A stretch of DNA of 64,000 bases from Planctomycetaceae bacterium (lineage in GTDB: Bacteria > Planctomycetota > Planctomycetia > Pirellulales > UBA1268): the NCBI GenBank assembly GCA_947449135.1, contig CANFQO010000003.1, forward strand, positions 62,001 to 126,000, given 5' to 3'. This document shows, one piece after another, positions 26,278 through 35,700 of this stretch. The translations under genes were made by a program, and so were the position numbers. The notes under the pieces are model-generated. The model was given only the letters and a program-made list of their open reading frames with translations. It did no database searches and was not told the origin of the DNA. Within the stretch, counting starts at the first letter, position 1. Every line of letters starts with the position of its first letter.

Positions 26278-28017
26278 TCACTGGCTCGCGAACGCAGACG
26301 GGTCTTCGAGCACGAAGAGGTGGCCGTGGTCGGCGGTCACGATCACGACCGACTCGTCCCAGGCGTTGTGCCGCTCGATCCACTTCACCACCGCCTGAAA
26401 CGCCGCGTCACCGCTCTTCACCGCGCCGATGGCGGCGTCGATGTCGTTGGCATGCGATGCCCAATCGACGTCCCCTGCCTCCACCATCAGCCAGAATTTG
26501 CCCCGGCTCTCCAGCACGTCGAGCGCCGTGCGGGTCATGTCGGCCAGTGTCGGATTCTCTGAGAGGTCGGCCTCCGAGTAGGGCTTGATCGGGCAGTATT
26601 TCTTGCGGAGCCGATCGGCGGTCGCCGCCTGCTCGGGCCGGCAGCCGACGGGATCAAAATCCCCGTCAGCCGTCTGATAGGGCAGGTTGCCCTCTGTCAC
26701 GCCAAAGAGGCCGAAGAGCCGGAGGTTCCGCTGGATCGCGTCATCCGCAGCCCCGGCCAAGACGTCGTCTCCAGCCTGACCGAAGGTCCGCATGGCCACC
26801 CGGTAGCGGCCGCCCTGACGGGCATCGATCGCAGCGAGCGTCGAATCCGCCACATACTTCCCACCCGGCTCGAAGTTTGCCCCCTGATCCTTGTCAGTCT
26901 CCTTGGTTCCACGCACGCCGAAACCCGCGCCGATCAAGACGTCGAGCCCGGGGAGCGGCTCCGTGCGATGCGAGATCGACGGCTGACCGAGCAGGTCTCG
27001 GGAGATGTCCTGATAGTCATCCCGGGAAACGTTGTTGGCGTAGCTGCAGGCCGGCGTGGCATGCGACACGGGCACGCTGGTCACCGCCCCCACGGCGTAG
27101 CCCCGGGCCTGGAGCGTGCGGGCGATCGGCTCGATCTGGCGGCCGTCCACGTCGACATTGATGGCGTCGTTGTAGGTCTTGCGCCCGGTGCAGAGGGAGG
27201 TGGCCGAGGCAGCCGAATCGGTGACAGCGTGCGGCCGACTACGATCGCGACCGATCAGATAGCGGAGATCGGGAAGCGAAGCCCAGGGAGCCTGGCCACC
27301 TCGGCGCGGGTCGTAGCCGCCCGCGAGTTCACCACCGGGATTTTTCACGGCCTGCGCATCGACATCGACTTTGGTACCGTCGTTGGCGGGGCTCGTCACG
27401 CAGAAGCCGAAGTCGGTCGGTGCGCCGCGGTAGTCCTGGAATGAAAAACCGGTGCCGCGGCCGGCCTCGTAGGCCACCCTGCCCCGCGCCGCGATCGCAG
27501 CCGTTCGGGTCAGCGTCCAGTCGAGCCCGTCAAACACCACCAGCACGATGTATTTCTTGCCGGAGTCAGCAGCCAGCATCTGGAGGCGATGAATATCGGT
27601 CTGATCGAAATAGTCAGCGTGAGGATTGAGCGTGTCGTCGGGCATTCGGCCGTAGAGCGATGTCAGCCGAGCAGCATCACGGTAGAGGCTGTTCGGCCCC
27701 GCCACGACGTCGAGCATCGTGCCGAAGGAATAGACGGGAATGAGCCGGTTGGAGTGGTTCGACCAAGAGATATAGCGGTCGGCCTGATCGCCCCAATGCC
27801 CCCACGAGGCTTTTCCAGTCGCCTCGGCCTCGGCCTCCATCACCCGCACCGGATCAGCGGCCGACAGGGGGGCTACCACCGTCTCAGGCTGCTGGCTGTT
27901 GCCAGTGGCCGCCACCCATGCAAAAACCATCGCGAGCGCAGGAACCGCGCACCGCTGCCTCCAGACTGCGCCATTCGACCCCCGGATGTCGATCGCTCCG
28001 TTTCTCATGGATCTCAT
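26278..28017 (-). CDS. Alkaline phosphatase family protein, exported
   Basis: About 579 aa. The start is uncertain; MRSMRNGAID is taken, with further ATG 9 nt downstream and poor ribosome-binding sites for all. An N-terminal hydrophobic segment (VPALAMVFAWVAATGNSQQ) indicates export. The catalytic Ser lies in VTDSAASATSLCTGRKT. Metal-ligand regions include IVLVVFDGLDW and, near the C-terminus, VEAGDVDWASHANDI and VIVTADHGHLF. The protein ends only about 15 residues after TADHGH, short for the family. It hydrolyses phosphomonoesters in the periplasm. It is convergent with the esterase gene (34-bp gap) and divergent from ppc. Confidence 0.9.
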   Translation of the reverse strand: MRSMRNGAIDIRGSNGAVWRQRCAVPALAMVFAWVAATGNSQQPETVVAPLSAADPVRVMEAEAEATGKASWGHWGDQADRYISWSNHSNRLIPVYSFGTMLDVVAGPNSLYRDAARLTSLYGRMPDDTLNPHADYFDQTDIHRLQMLAADSGKKYIVLVVFDGLDWTLTRTAAIAARGRVAYEAGRGTGFSFQDYRGAPTDFGFCVTSPANDGTKVDVDAQAVKNPGGELAGGYDPRRGGQAPWASLPDLRYLIGRDRSRPHAVTDSAASATSLCTGRKTYNDAINVDVDGRQIEPIARTLQARGYAVGAVTSVPVSHATPACSYANNVSRDDYQDISRDLLGQPSISHRTEPLPGLDVLIGAGFGVRGTKETDKDQGANFEPGGKYVADSTLAAIDARQGGRYRVAMRTFGQAGDDVLAGAADDAIQRNLRLFGLFGVTEGNLPYQTADGDFDPVGCRPEQAATADRLRKKYCPIKPYSEADLSENPTLADMTRTALDVLESRGKFWLMVEAGDVDWASHANDIDAAIGAVKSGDAAFQAVVKWIERHNAWDESVVIVTADHGHLFVLEDPSAFASQ

Positions 28018-28196
28018 GATAACCGCAGCAGACGAGGTTCTCACCCCATCCCATTTTTTCGGGAGGGCCCGGCGCACGATTTGCACTCTCGTATCGGCTT
28101 TCCACTTTCCGCTTTCTTCTACCGATCGCGTCCGACTTGTACATTGGCGGCCAATCCGCCCTCGCTCCCCTCCCGTGAAAAAGAAAAGGCTCCCCG

Positions 28197-30962
28197 GTGG
28201 CCAACGACGACCTCCTGCGCCGAGATGTCCGACTACTGGGCGACATGCTGGGATCGGTGATCATCGAGTTGGCTGGCCAGGAGGCTTTTACGCTTGTTGA
28301 GGAGGTTCGGGGTCTCGCCCGTGACCGCCGCGCCGGCCGGCACGATGCCGAACGGTCACTGGCCGCCCGGATCGAGTCGCTCGACACGTCGCAGGCGGAG
28401 AGTGTCGCCCGGGCCTTCAGCATCTACTTCGACCTGGTCAACATCGCCGAGGATCGGCAACGGGTGCGGGTGCTCCGCGAGCGGGAGCAGGAGCGGTCGC
28501 CGCAGCCGATCGGCGAATCGCTGGCAGCCGGCATCGCCGAACTCAAGTCCCGCGGCCTGTCAGCCGCCGAGGTTCAGCAGGCGCTCGACCGGCTCTCGAT
28601 TGAGCTCGTCTTCACGGCCCACCCCAGCGAGGCCAAACGCCGGTCGATCCGAGCGAAGCTGCGACGGATGCGGCACAGTCTGCAGGAACTCGACCGCGCC
28701 GATCTACTGCCCCGCGAACGGTCTACCCATCAGAGCGACCTGCACAGCGAACTCGATGTGCTCTGGCAGACGGAGTTTCTGCGGCCCACGCGGCCGACCG
28801 TGCTCGACGAGGTGGAGCGTGGATTATCGATCATGCCCCGGCTCTGGGAGGCGGTGCCGCAGGTCCATGCCTCGCTCCGCCGCGGCCTCGCGGAATGCTA
28901 TCCCGGCGAGTCGTTCCGCATCCGGCCGTTTCTCACCTTCGGATCGTGGATGGGAGGAGACCGCGACGGAAATCCATTCGTCACCGCCGACGTCACGGAG
29001 CGGACGCTCCTGCGGCTGCGGTCGGAGGCGATCGACCGCCATCTCGATTGGTGCATTCAGTTGCATGATCTGCTCACGATCTCGCTGCACGCCGCCCGCG
29101 GTGCCCATCCGCTCGTCGAACGGCTGTCCACGCTCGCCGCCGCCTGGCCCGACCTGGCCGCCGCACTCGAACCACTCGCTGCCCACGAGATCTACCGCCG
29201 GTGGGTTCGCATGATCCGCTTCCGGCTGGAGCGGTCACGCACCGCCAGCCTCAATGAGCCTGCGGCGGCAGCCGCATATGCGTCGGGAAACGAGCTCGAG
29301 GCCGACGTCGCCCTGCTGGTCGAATGTCTCGGGGAGGACCACGGTCTCGCGGATCATTCACCCGCCACGCACTGGCTCGATCTGGTGCGGACCTTCGGCC
29401 TCCACATGACGCGGCTCGACGTCCGGCAGGACGCGCGGGCCTACGGCGACATCATGGGGGAAGTCCTCGCCGCTGCCGGTCGTGTGGCCGATGCCGCGAC
29501 GTTTTCCACACTCGATGAATCTGCACGCCGGGCGTTGCTGGTCAGTTCCATGCCCGCGGCGGAATCACCGGCGTCGGCCTCTGTCTGCAACATCGCCGTG
29601 GACGGCCTGGTCCCGCTCGCCAGCGACACGCTTCGCCTCTTCGAGGTGCTCCACCGCGCGATTGCCCGCTTCGGCCCTGAGTGCCTGGGGGCGGCCATCA
29701 TCAGCCTCACCCGCAGCCCGGCCGACGTGCTTGCGGTGCTCTGGCTGTGGCGGTGGGCCCGCACGCGGGCCGCCTCTCACGGCGAAGCGGTGGCGGCGAG
29801 CGACATCGACATCTCGCCGCTCTTCGAGAAGATCAACGATCTCGCGCATGCTCACGACACGCTCGCCGCGATCCTCGACGAACCCTGCTACCGTGACCAT
29901 CTGGCCGGCCGGGGCCATCGTCAGATCGTGATGGTCGGCTATTCCGACAGCACGAAGGACGGCGGCTATCTCGCGGCTTGTTACGGACTCCAAACGGCGC
30001 AGGGCAACCTGCATGCGGCTGCCAAGGCCAGAGGCGTGAGCCTGACATTCTTCCACGGCCGGGGCGGTTCGCTCGGTCGGGGCGGTGGGCCGGCTGCCCG
30101 GGGCATCCTCTCGCTCCCCCCGGAAACGCTCGATGGCAGCCTCCGGCTCACCGAGCAGGGTGAGGTGCTCGCAGAGCGGTACGACGACACCGAGGTCGCC
30201 TGCCGCCACCTGGAGCAGGTGTCGTGGGCCACATTAGTGGCATCGAGCGTCCGCCGCAGCGAACCGCGGCGGGAGTGGACCGACGTCGCCGCCCGGATGT
30301 CCGAGCGGTCGTGGACCGTCTACCGCGAGCTCGTCGACCAGCCAGGCTTCATTCGCTATTTCTCCGAGACGACGCCGATCGATGACATCGAGACGCTGCC
30401 GATCGCGTCGCGGCCGTCCCGCCGTCGCGGCGAACGCACGCTCGACGACCTCCGCGCGATCCCATGGGTGTTTGCCTGGACGCAGAGTCGCTGCATGATC
30501 CCTGCCTGGTACGGCCTCGGCACGGCGCTCGTCGAGGTGAAATACGACGATCGCCATGCCTGGCAGAACGTCTGCGACATGTACCGGCAATGGCCGTTCT
30601 TCCAAGCCACGATCGACAACGCCACGCTGGCGCTGGCGAAGGCCGACATGTACATCGCGCAGCGCTACTCAGAGCTCGTCGATGATGCCGACGTCCGTCG
30701 CCCGATCTGGCAACGGATCGCCGCGGAACGCGACCGCACCCGACAGGCGATCCTCGACATCGTCGGCGGCGGGGAGCTTCTCGCCACCACGCCCTGGTTC
30801 CAACGGTCTATTGAAGCACGCAATCCATACATCGATCCTTTGAATCTGATCCAGATCGAATTCATGCGTCGCCGCCGCCAGCAGCCCGATGACGAATCGC
30901 TCCGCGATCTCCTGCGGCTCTGCGTGCAGGGCATCGCATCCGGCATGCGCACGACGGGATAG
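28197..30962 (+). CDS. ppc: Phosphoenolpyruvate carboxylase
   Basis: 921 aa, the usual length. It carboxylates PEP with bicarbonate to oxaloacetate, replenishing the TCA cycle. Diagnostic sites are VFTAHPSEAKRRS (catalytic H142), GSWMGGDRDGNPFVT, VMVGYSDSTKDGGY (active Lys at about 586), and FHGRGGSLGRGGGPA (the mobile Arg/Gly loop). The C-terminus ends GIASGMRTTG, the family tail that closes the active site. The GTG start is supported by AAGG 7 nt upstream. A short intrinsic terminator and then a hairpin repeat follow. The next gene, phosphofructokinase, also belongs to central carbon flux. Confidence 0.97.
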   Translation: MANDDLLRRDVRLLGDMLGSVIIELAGQEAFTLVEEVRGLARDRRAGRHDAERSLAARIESLDTSQAESVARAFSIYFDLVNIAEDRQRVRVLREREQERSPQPIGESLAAGIAELKSRGLSAAEVQQALDRLSIELVFTAHPSEAKRRSIRAKLRRMRHSLQELDRADLLPRERSTHQSDLHSELDVLWQTEFLRPTRPTVLDEVERGLSIMPRLWEAVPQVHASLRRGLAECYPGESFRIRPFLTFGSWMGGDRDGNPFVTADVTERTLLRLRSEAIDRHLDWCIQLHDLLTISLHAARGAHPLVERLSTLAAAWPDLAAALEPLAAHEIYRRWVRMIRFRLERSRTASLNEPAAAAAYASGNELEADVALLVECLGEDHGLADHSPATHWLDLVRTFGLHMTRLDVRQDARAYGDIMGEVLAAAGRVADAATFSTLDESARRALLVSSMPAAESPASASVCNIAVDGLVPLASDTLRLFEVLHRAIARFGPECLGAAIISLTRSPADVLAVLWLWRWARTRAASHGEAVAASDIDISPLFEKINDLAHAHDTLAAILDEPCYRDHLAGRGHRQIVMVGYSDSTKDGGYLAACYGLQTAQGNLHAAAKARGVSLTFFHGRGGSLGRGGGPAARGILSLPPETLDGSLRLTEQGEVLAERYDDTEVACRHLEQVSWATLVASSVRRSEPRREWTDVAARMSERSWTVYRELVDQPGFIRYFSETTPIDDIETLPIASRPSRRRGERTLDDLRAIPWVFAWTQSRCMIPAWYGLGTALVEVKYDDRHAWQNVCDMYRQWPFFQATIDNATLALAKADMYIAQRYSELVDDADVRRPIWQRIAAERDRTRQAILDIVGGGELLATTPWFQRSIEARNPYIDPLNLIQIEFMRRRRQQPDDESLRDLLRLCVQGIASGMRTTG

Positions 30963-30979
30963 TTTGCTTTACGCGAAAC

Positions 30980-30997
30980 ACGGCATCGTGCCGTTTT
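30980..30997 (+). terminator. Short rho-independent terminator after ppc
   Basis: The stem ACGGCA/TGCCGT with a TCG loop is directly followed by TTTT, 17 nt after the stop. A second small hairpin (AAACC, TTC, GGTTT) follows at about 31004-31018. Confidence 0.62.
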
Positions 30998-31067
30998 CGC
31001 TTGGAAACCTTCGGTTTCTGGTGCTACCCATCGCAATCCTACGATGACACTTCTGCAATCACGATGA

Positions 31068-31147
31068 CGCGAGCCGGGATCGGCGGAAGCTCGAGGAGCC
31101 TTGGGCGTATCCTCGCCCCGGCGACGAGACTTCTGCCGTCCCGGCGA
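31068..31147 (+). repeat. 3'-gene hairpin repeat, subtype B, copy 1
   Basis: Diverged relative of the A copies: identical GGCGGAAGCTCGAGGAGC left arm and CGACGAGACTT right arm, but the interior is replaced. The hairpin at 31090-31128 has CTCG/CGAG, GCC/GGC and GGGCG/CGCCC stems with a TATCCT loop. The internal loops (AGGA/GA and TT/C) are the same as in subtype A. It lies after ppc and before the phosphofructokinase gene. Confidence 0.8.
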
Positions 31148-31190
31148 TGAATCACTCACGGACTGCCCCTGTTTTCCAAGGGACTCACAG

Positions 31191-32513
31191 ATGACTACAG
31201 CCGCCGAACTCGTCGTGAAAACGCTCGGCTCCTGCCGGATCGATTCGCCGCTCAAGCCGATGCTTGAATCCCGCCGCACCACCGTGCACTACGTGGAAGA
31301 AGACGACCGCGTGCTCTTCCACGACACGGCCACCCTCGTGCGCGAGAGCGGCTGCACGCTCGACTCCCTGCCCGGATTCGAGCCGGCAGGCCCGCGGCGA
31401 AAGATCTTCTTTGATGCCTCCAAGATGCGGGTGGGCATCGTCACCTGCGGTGGACTCTGTCCGGGCATCAACGACGTGATCCGCGGCATCGTCATGGAAC
31501 TCACGTTTCACTATGGCGTCAAGAAAATCCACGGCTTTCGTAACGGCTACCAGGGCTTCGTGGCGAAGTATGCCCACGACGTGGTCGAACTCACACCGAG
31601 CGTGGTCAGCAACATCGACGAGGACGGCGGCACGATTCTGGGCACGTCGCGGGGCGGGCAGGATCCGGAGGAGATCGTCGATTGCCTGGAGCGGATGAAC
31701 ATCAACGCCCTGTTCGTGATCGGCGGCGACGGCACGCTGCGGGGGGCCATGCAGATCGCCGCCGCGGTCGCCGCCCGCGACGGGAAGATCGCCGTCGTCG
31801 GCATCCCCAAGACGATCGACAACGACATTCCTTACATCGACCAGAGCTTCGGCTTTCAGACGGCCTTCGGCGAGGCCACGAAGGCGATCCAGTCGGCCCA
31901 CGTGGAGGCCAAGGCGTCGCCCAACGGAGTGGGACTCGTGAAGCTGATGGGCCGTCACTCGGGCTTCATCGCCTGCTACGCGTCGCTTGCCGAACCTGAC
32001 GCCAACTACGTGCTCATTCCAGAGGTGCCCTTCCAACTGGACGGCAAATGCGGGCTGCTCGAGCACCTACTGGAGCGAGTCAAACGGAGCGGCCACGCGG
32101 TGATCGTGGCGGCGGAGGGCGCCGGTCAAGACCTGATCGCCGATTCCGGCTGTGGCCACGACGCGTCGGGCAACCGGAAACTGGACGATGTTGGACTGCT
32201 GCTCAAGACGAAGATCGCCGAGCACTTCGCGGCGGCGGGCGTGGAACTCAATCTCAAGTACATCGATCCGAGCTACCTGATCCGCAGTGTGCGGGCCAAC
32301 CCCTATGACAGCGTCTACTGCCTCCGGCTCGCGCAGAACGCCGTCCATGCGGCCATGGCTGGGCGGACGGAGATGGTGGTGGGCCGCTGGCATGGCCGGT
32401 TTGTGCACATCCCGATCCCGCTGGCGGTCAGCCACCGCAACCAGGTGGCCCCCGATGGCGACCTCTGGCTTTCGGTGCTCGAGGCCACCGGCCAGCCCCG
32501 TTTGTTCTGCTAG
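31191..32513 (+). CDS. 6-phosphofructokinase, plant/trypanosome-like ATP-type
   Basis: 440 aa from MTTAAELVV, with AAGGG upstream; an earlier in-frame codon lies inside the hairpin repeat and is rejected. It phosphorylates fructose 6-phosphate to the 1,6-bisphosphate. Seen motifs are GIVTCGGLCPGIND (phosphate donor), IGGDGTLRGA (residues 177-186), IPKTIDNDIPYID (205-217, catalytic Asp), GRHSGFIA and EVPFQLDG. The Gly at position 181 (GGDG) points to ATP rather than pyrophosphate, whereas PKTIDND is the long-family form shared with plant ATP-PFKs, trypanosomal PFK and PPi-enzymes. The donor is therefore inferred. It is flanked on both sides by hairpin repeats. Confidence 0.92.
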   Translation: MTTAAELVVKTLGSCRIDSPLKPMLESRRTTVHYVEEDDRVLFHDTATLVRESGCTLDSLPGFEPAGPRRKIFFDASKMRVGIVTCGGLCPGINDVIRGIVMELTFHYGVKKIHGFRNGYQGFVAKYAHDVVELTPSVVSNIDEDGGTILGTSRGGQDPEEIVDCLERMNINALFVIGGDGTLRGAMQIAAAVAARDGKIAVVGIPKTIDNDIPYIDQSFGFQTAFGEATKAIQSAHVEAKASPNGVGLVKLMGRHSGFIACYASLAEPDANYVLIPEVPFQLDGKCGLLEHLLERVKRSGHAVIVAAEGAGQDLIADSGCGHDASGNRKLDDVGLLLKTKIAEHFAAAGVELNLKYIDPSYLIRSVRANPYDSVYCLRLAQNAVHAAMAGRTEMVVGRWHGRFVHIPIPLAVSHRNQVAPDGDLWLSVLEATGQPRLFC

Positions 32514-32532
32514 ACCGCATCCGCGTTACTTG

Positions 32533-32668
32533 GAACGGCATTTCGACTGTTCAAGGAGCCGGGGGTCGGGGCAAGCCGGAGCGAGTAGGGCTATCCTGCC
32601 CCCGAGTCGGAGCCCCTTCGCCGCCGGGTCGGCGGATGGAGTCGTGTCACCGCCCCTGGCGGCGTGCA
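32533..32668 (+). repeat. 3'-gene hairpin repeat, subtype B, copy 2 (with extra module)
   Basis: Begins 19 bp after the phosphofructokinase stop. It shares with copy B3 the left part (TTCGACT.TT.AAGGAGCC, then GGGGGTCGG and GCCGGAGCGAGT) and with B1/B3 a TATCCT loop, here between GGGC and GCCC. A 34-bp module (about 32613-32646, beginning CCCCTTCGCCG and containing CGGCGGA) is absent from B3 but resembles the module of A1. The rest of the gap to the next gene (32669-32783) shows nothing further. Confidence 0.78.
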
Positions 32669-32783
32669 TGTCGGAGTCCCTCCGCACCTAGGACGGCCTG
32701 CTTGCCGGTGTGGCGGACATTGGGGATGCTTACGTGCGATCAAGCACTCCTCTCCATCCGTCCACGCCCCCCAGAGTTGAACC

Positions 32784-35700
32784 ATGCAGTCGCTCCATGC
32801 CCACAGGCCGCGATCGTTGCCCTCAGCTGTCGTCATTAGCCTGACGGCGATCACAGCCGCTGCGATGAGCTTGCTCGCAGCCCAGACGGTCCGTGCCGCC
32901 GACTGGCCCGAGTGGCGGGGCCCCGGCGCCCAAGGGCATGCCGTCGAGGCCCACGACCTGCCGATCACCTGGAGCGAAACCGAAAACATTACCTGGAAGA
33001 CACCGCTCCCCGGCCGTGGCTGGTCATCGCCGGTGATCGCCGGCAGCCAGATCTGGATGACCACGGCGATCGAGACGGAGATCAGCGAGGAAGAGAAGCA
33101 GAAACGCGTTGAGGGCCTTGCGGGTGGGCAGTCGCTCAATGTCTCCGGCCCGGTGTCGCTGCACGCCGTCTGCGTCGACCGCGATTCCGGACGAATCCTG
33201 CACGACATCGAGTTGATGGTCATCTTCGATCCACAGCCAATCCATTCTCTCAACTCCTACGCCTCTCCGTCGCCGATCCTCGTCGATGGCCGTCTCTACT
33301 GCCATTTCGGCGATTTCGGCACCGCAGCCGTCGACACCCGGAAAGCGGAGATCGTCTGGAAGAACCGCGACCAACGACTCAACCATGAAAACGGCCCTGG
33401 CAGCACCCCACTGCTCTGGCACGACAAACTCATCTTCCACTGCGACGGCAGCGACAAGCAGTCGATCGTCGCCCTCGACACCGCCACCGGTGCGCTGGCC
33501 TGGAAGACCGACCGGAGCGGTGAACTCCGCAGCGATCCACAGCTCAAAAAGGCCTACGGCACGCCCCTGATGCTCACGCTCGACGGCCAGGAGGTGCTCG
33601 TCTCGCCCGCAGCCGACTGGGTCTACGGCTACGATCCCGCCACCGGCCGTGAGCTCTGGAAGATGAGCTACGGCGTGCTCGGTTTTTCGATCGTCCCACG
33701 GCCGGTCACGGCCCACGGGCTGCTCTATCTCAGCACGAGCTTCATGCAGCCCGAACTCCTGGCCCTCAAACTCGGCAACGCCGAAACGGCTCCCGAGATC
33801 GTCTGGCGTGAGAAAAAGGCCGCCCCCACGATGTCGTCGCCGCTCGTGGTGGGCAACGAGCTCTATATGGTCAGCGATAAGGGCGTGGCAACCTGTCTCG
33901 ACGCGAAGACTGGCGACGTGGCCTGGACCGAGCGGCTGGGGGGCAATTTCTCGTCGTCGCCGCTCGTCGCCGACGGACACATCTACGTGGGCAACCGGGA
34001 TGGTGAGACCTTCGTGATCAAGCCTGACCGCACCTTCACCCTCGAAGCGACAAACCAACTCGAGGGCCAGATCATGGCCACCCCCGCGGCCATCGATCGG
34101 GCTCTCTACCTCCGCACCGACAAGGCGATCTACCGGATCGAGAAGCCGCAGCCGTCCGGCGGGGCTGCGGTGGGGCGGGCCACCAGAGTACAGACGGTGG
34201 CCTTTCAAGCCCCGGCGGCTCCGGAGTCAGCGACGCCCACGCCCTCGGCCCCCATCGCCACCACACCTCCCAAGGGCGAGGTGCTCTCCTTCACGTTCGA
34301 TACAAGCAAGATCTTTCCAGGCACGACCCGCGAGGTTTCGGTCTACGTGCCGGCGCAGTACGACGGCACCTCGCCCGCCTGCGTGCATGTCAATCAGGAC
34401 GGCATCCAGTTCAACGCTCCCGTGGTCTTTGACCGGCTGATCCATGAAAAGAAGATGCCGGTGACGATCGGCGTGTTCGTGAAGCCGGGAGTCGTGCCCG
34501 CCGCCCGGGAGGCGGCCCTCGATCGCTTCAACCGCAGCTATGAATACGACGGCCTCGGCCCCGACTACGCGAGATTTCTCCTGGAGGAACTCCTGCCCCA
34601 TGTCGAGACGACAAAGACATCCGACGGCAGGCCGATCCTGCTTTCGAAGCAGGGCAATGACCGCTCGATCGGCGGCACTTCCAGCGGTGCGATCGCCGCC
34701 TTCACCGCAGCCTGGGAACAGCCCGACACCTTTTCACGCATCTTCAGCGGCATCGGCACGTATGTCGGCCTCCGCGGTGGACACGAGTATGCCACGCTCG
34801 TTCGCAAGTTTGAGCCGAAGCCGCTCCGCATCTTCATGGAAGGCGGCTCGAACGACCTCAACATCTACGGTGGCGACTGGTGGATGGCCAATCAGTCCCT
34901 GCAGCGTTCCCTTGCATTCGCCGGCTACGACGTGCGGCATGCGTGGGGCGACGGTGGCCACAACAACACGCATGCCACGGAGGTGTTTTCCGAAGCGATG
35001 CAATGGCTGTGGCATGACTGGCCGCAGCCTGTCGCCAAGGGCGCGGGCAGCCCGCAACTTCAGGACATCCTCATCCCCGGTGAGGGCTGGCGGCTCGTCG
35101 GAGAGGGCTACACCTTCACAGAGGGCCCCGCCGCCAACGCCAAGGGCGAACTCTTCTTCAACGACGTGGGCGCGGGCAAAACCTACCGTGTCACGCCCGA
35201 CTGGAAGGCCGAGGTCTGGCTCGCCGACTCCCACAAGGGAGATGGACAGAATTTCGCCCCCGACGGCCGGCTGGTGGCGGCCAGCGGAGCGGATCTGGCC
35301 ATTCTCGCCTGGGACGAGAAAGGAAAACCCGCCACACTCGCGCAGGGCTGGCGAGGTAACGACGTGGTCGTGACAGCGGCGGGCGTGGTCTATGTCACTG
35401 AGCCGGGCTGGGATGGAAAGTCTCCCAGCCGAATCCACTGTCTCAAGCCAGCCAGTGACGGCACCTTCACCGATACGGTCGTCGATACCGGACTGCGGTT
35501 TTCCAACGGCATCTGCCTGTCCCCGGATCAGAGCCTGCTCTCCGTGGCCGATAGCCGTAGCCACTGGGTCTACAGCTACCAGATCAATGCCGACGGCACG
35601 CTCAGCAACAAGCAACGGTTCTATCACCTTCATGTGCCTGACACGGCCGACGACAGCGGCGCCGACGGCATGCGAGTCGACCGTGACGGCCGGCTCTGGG

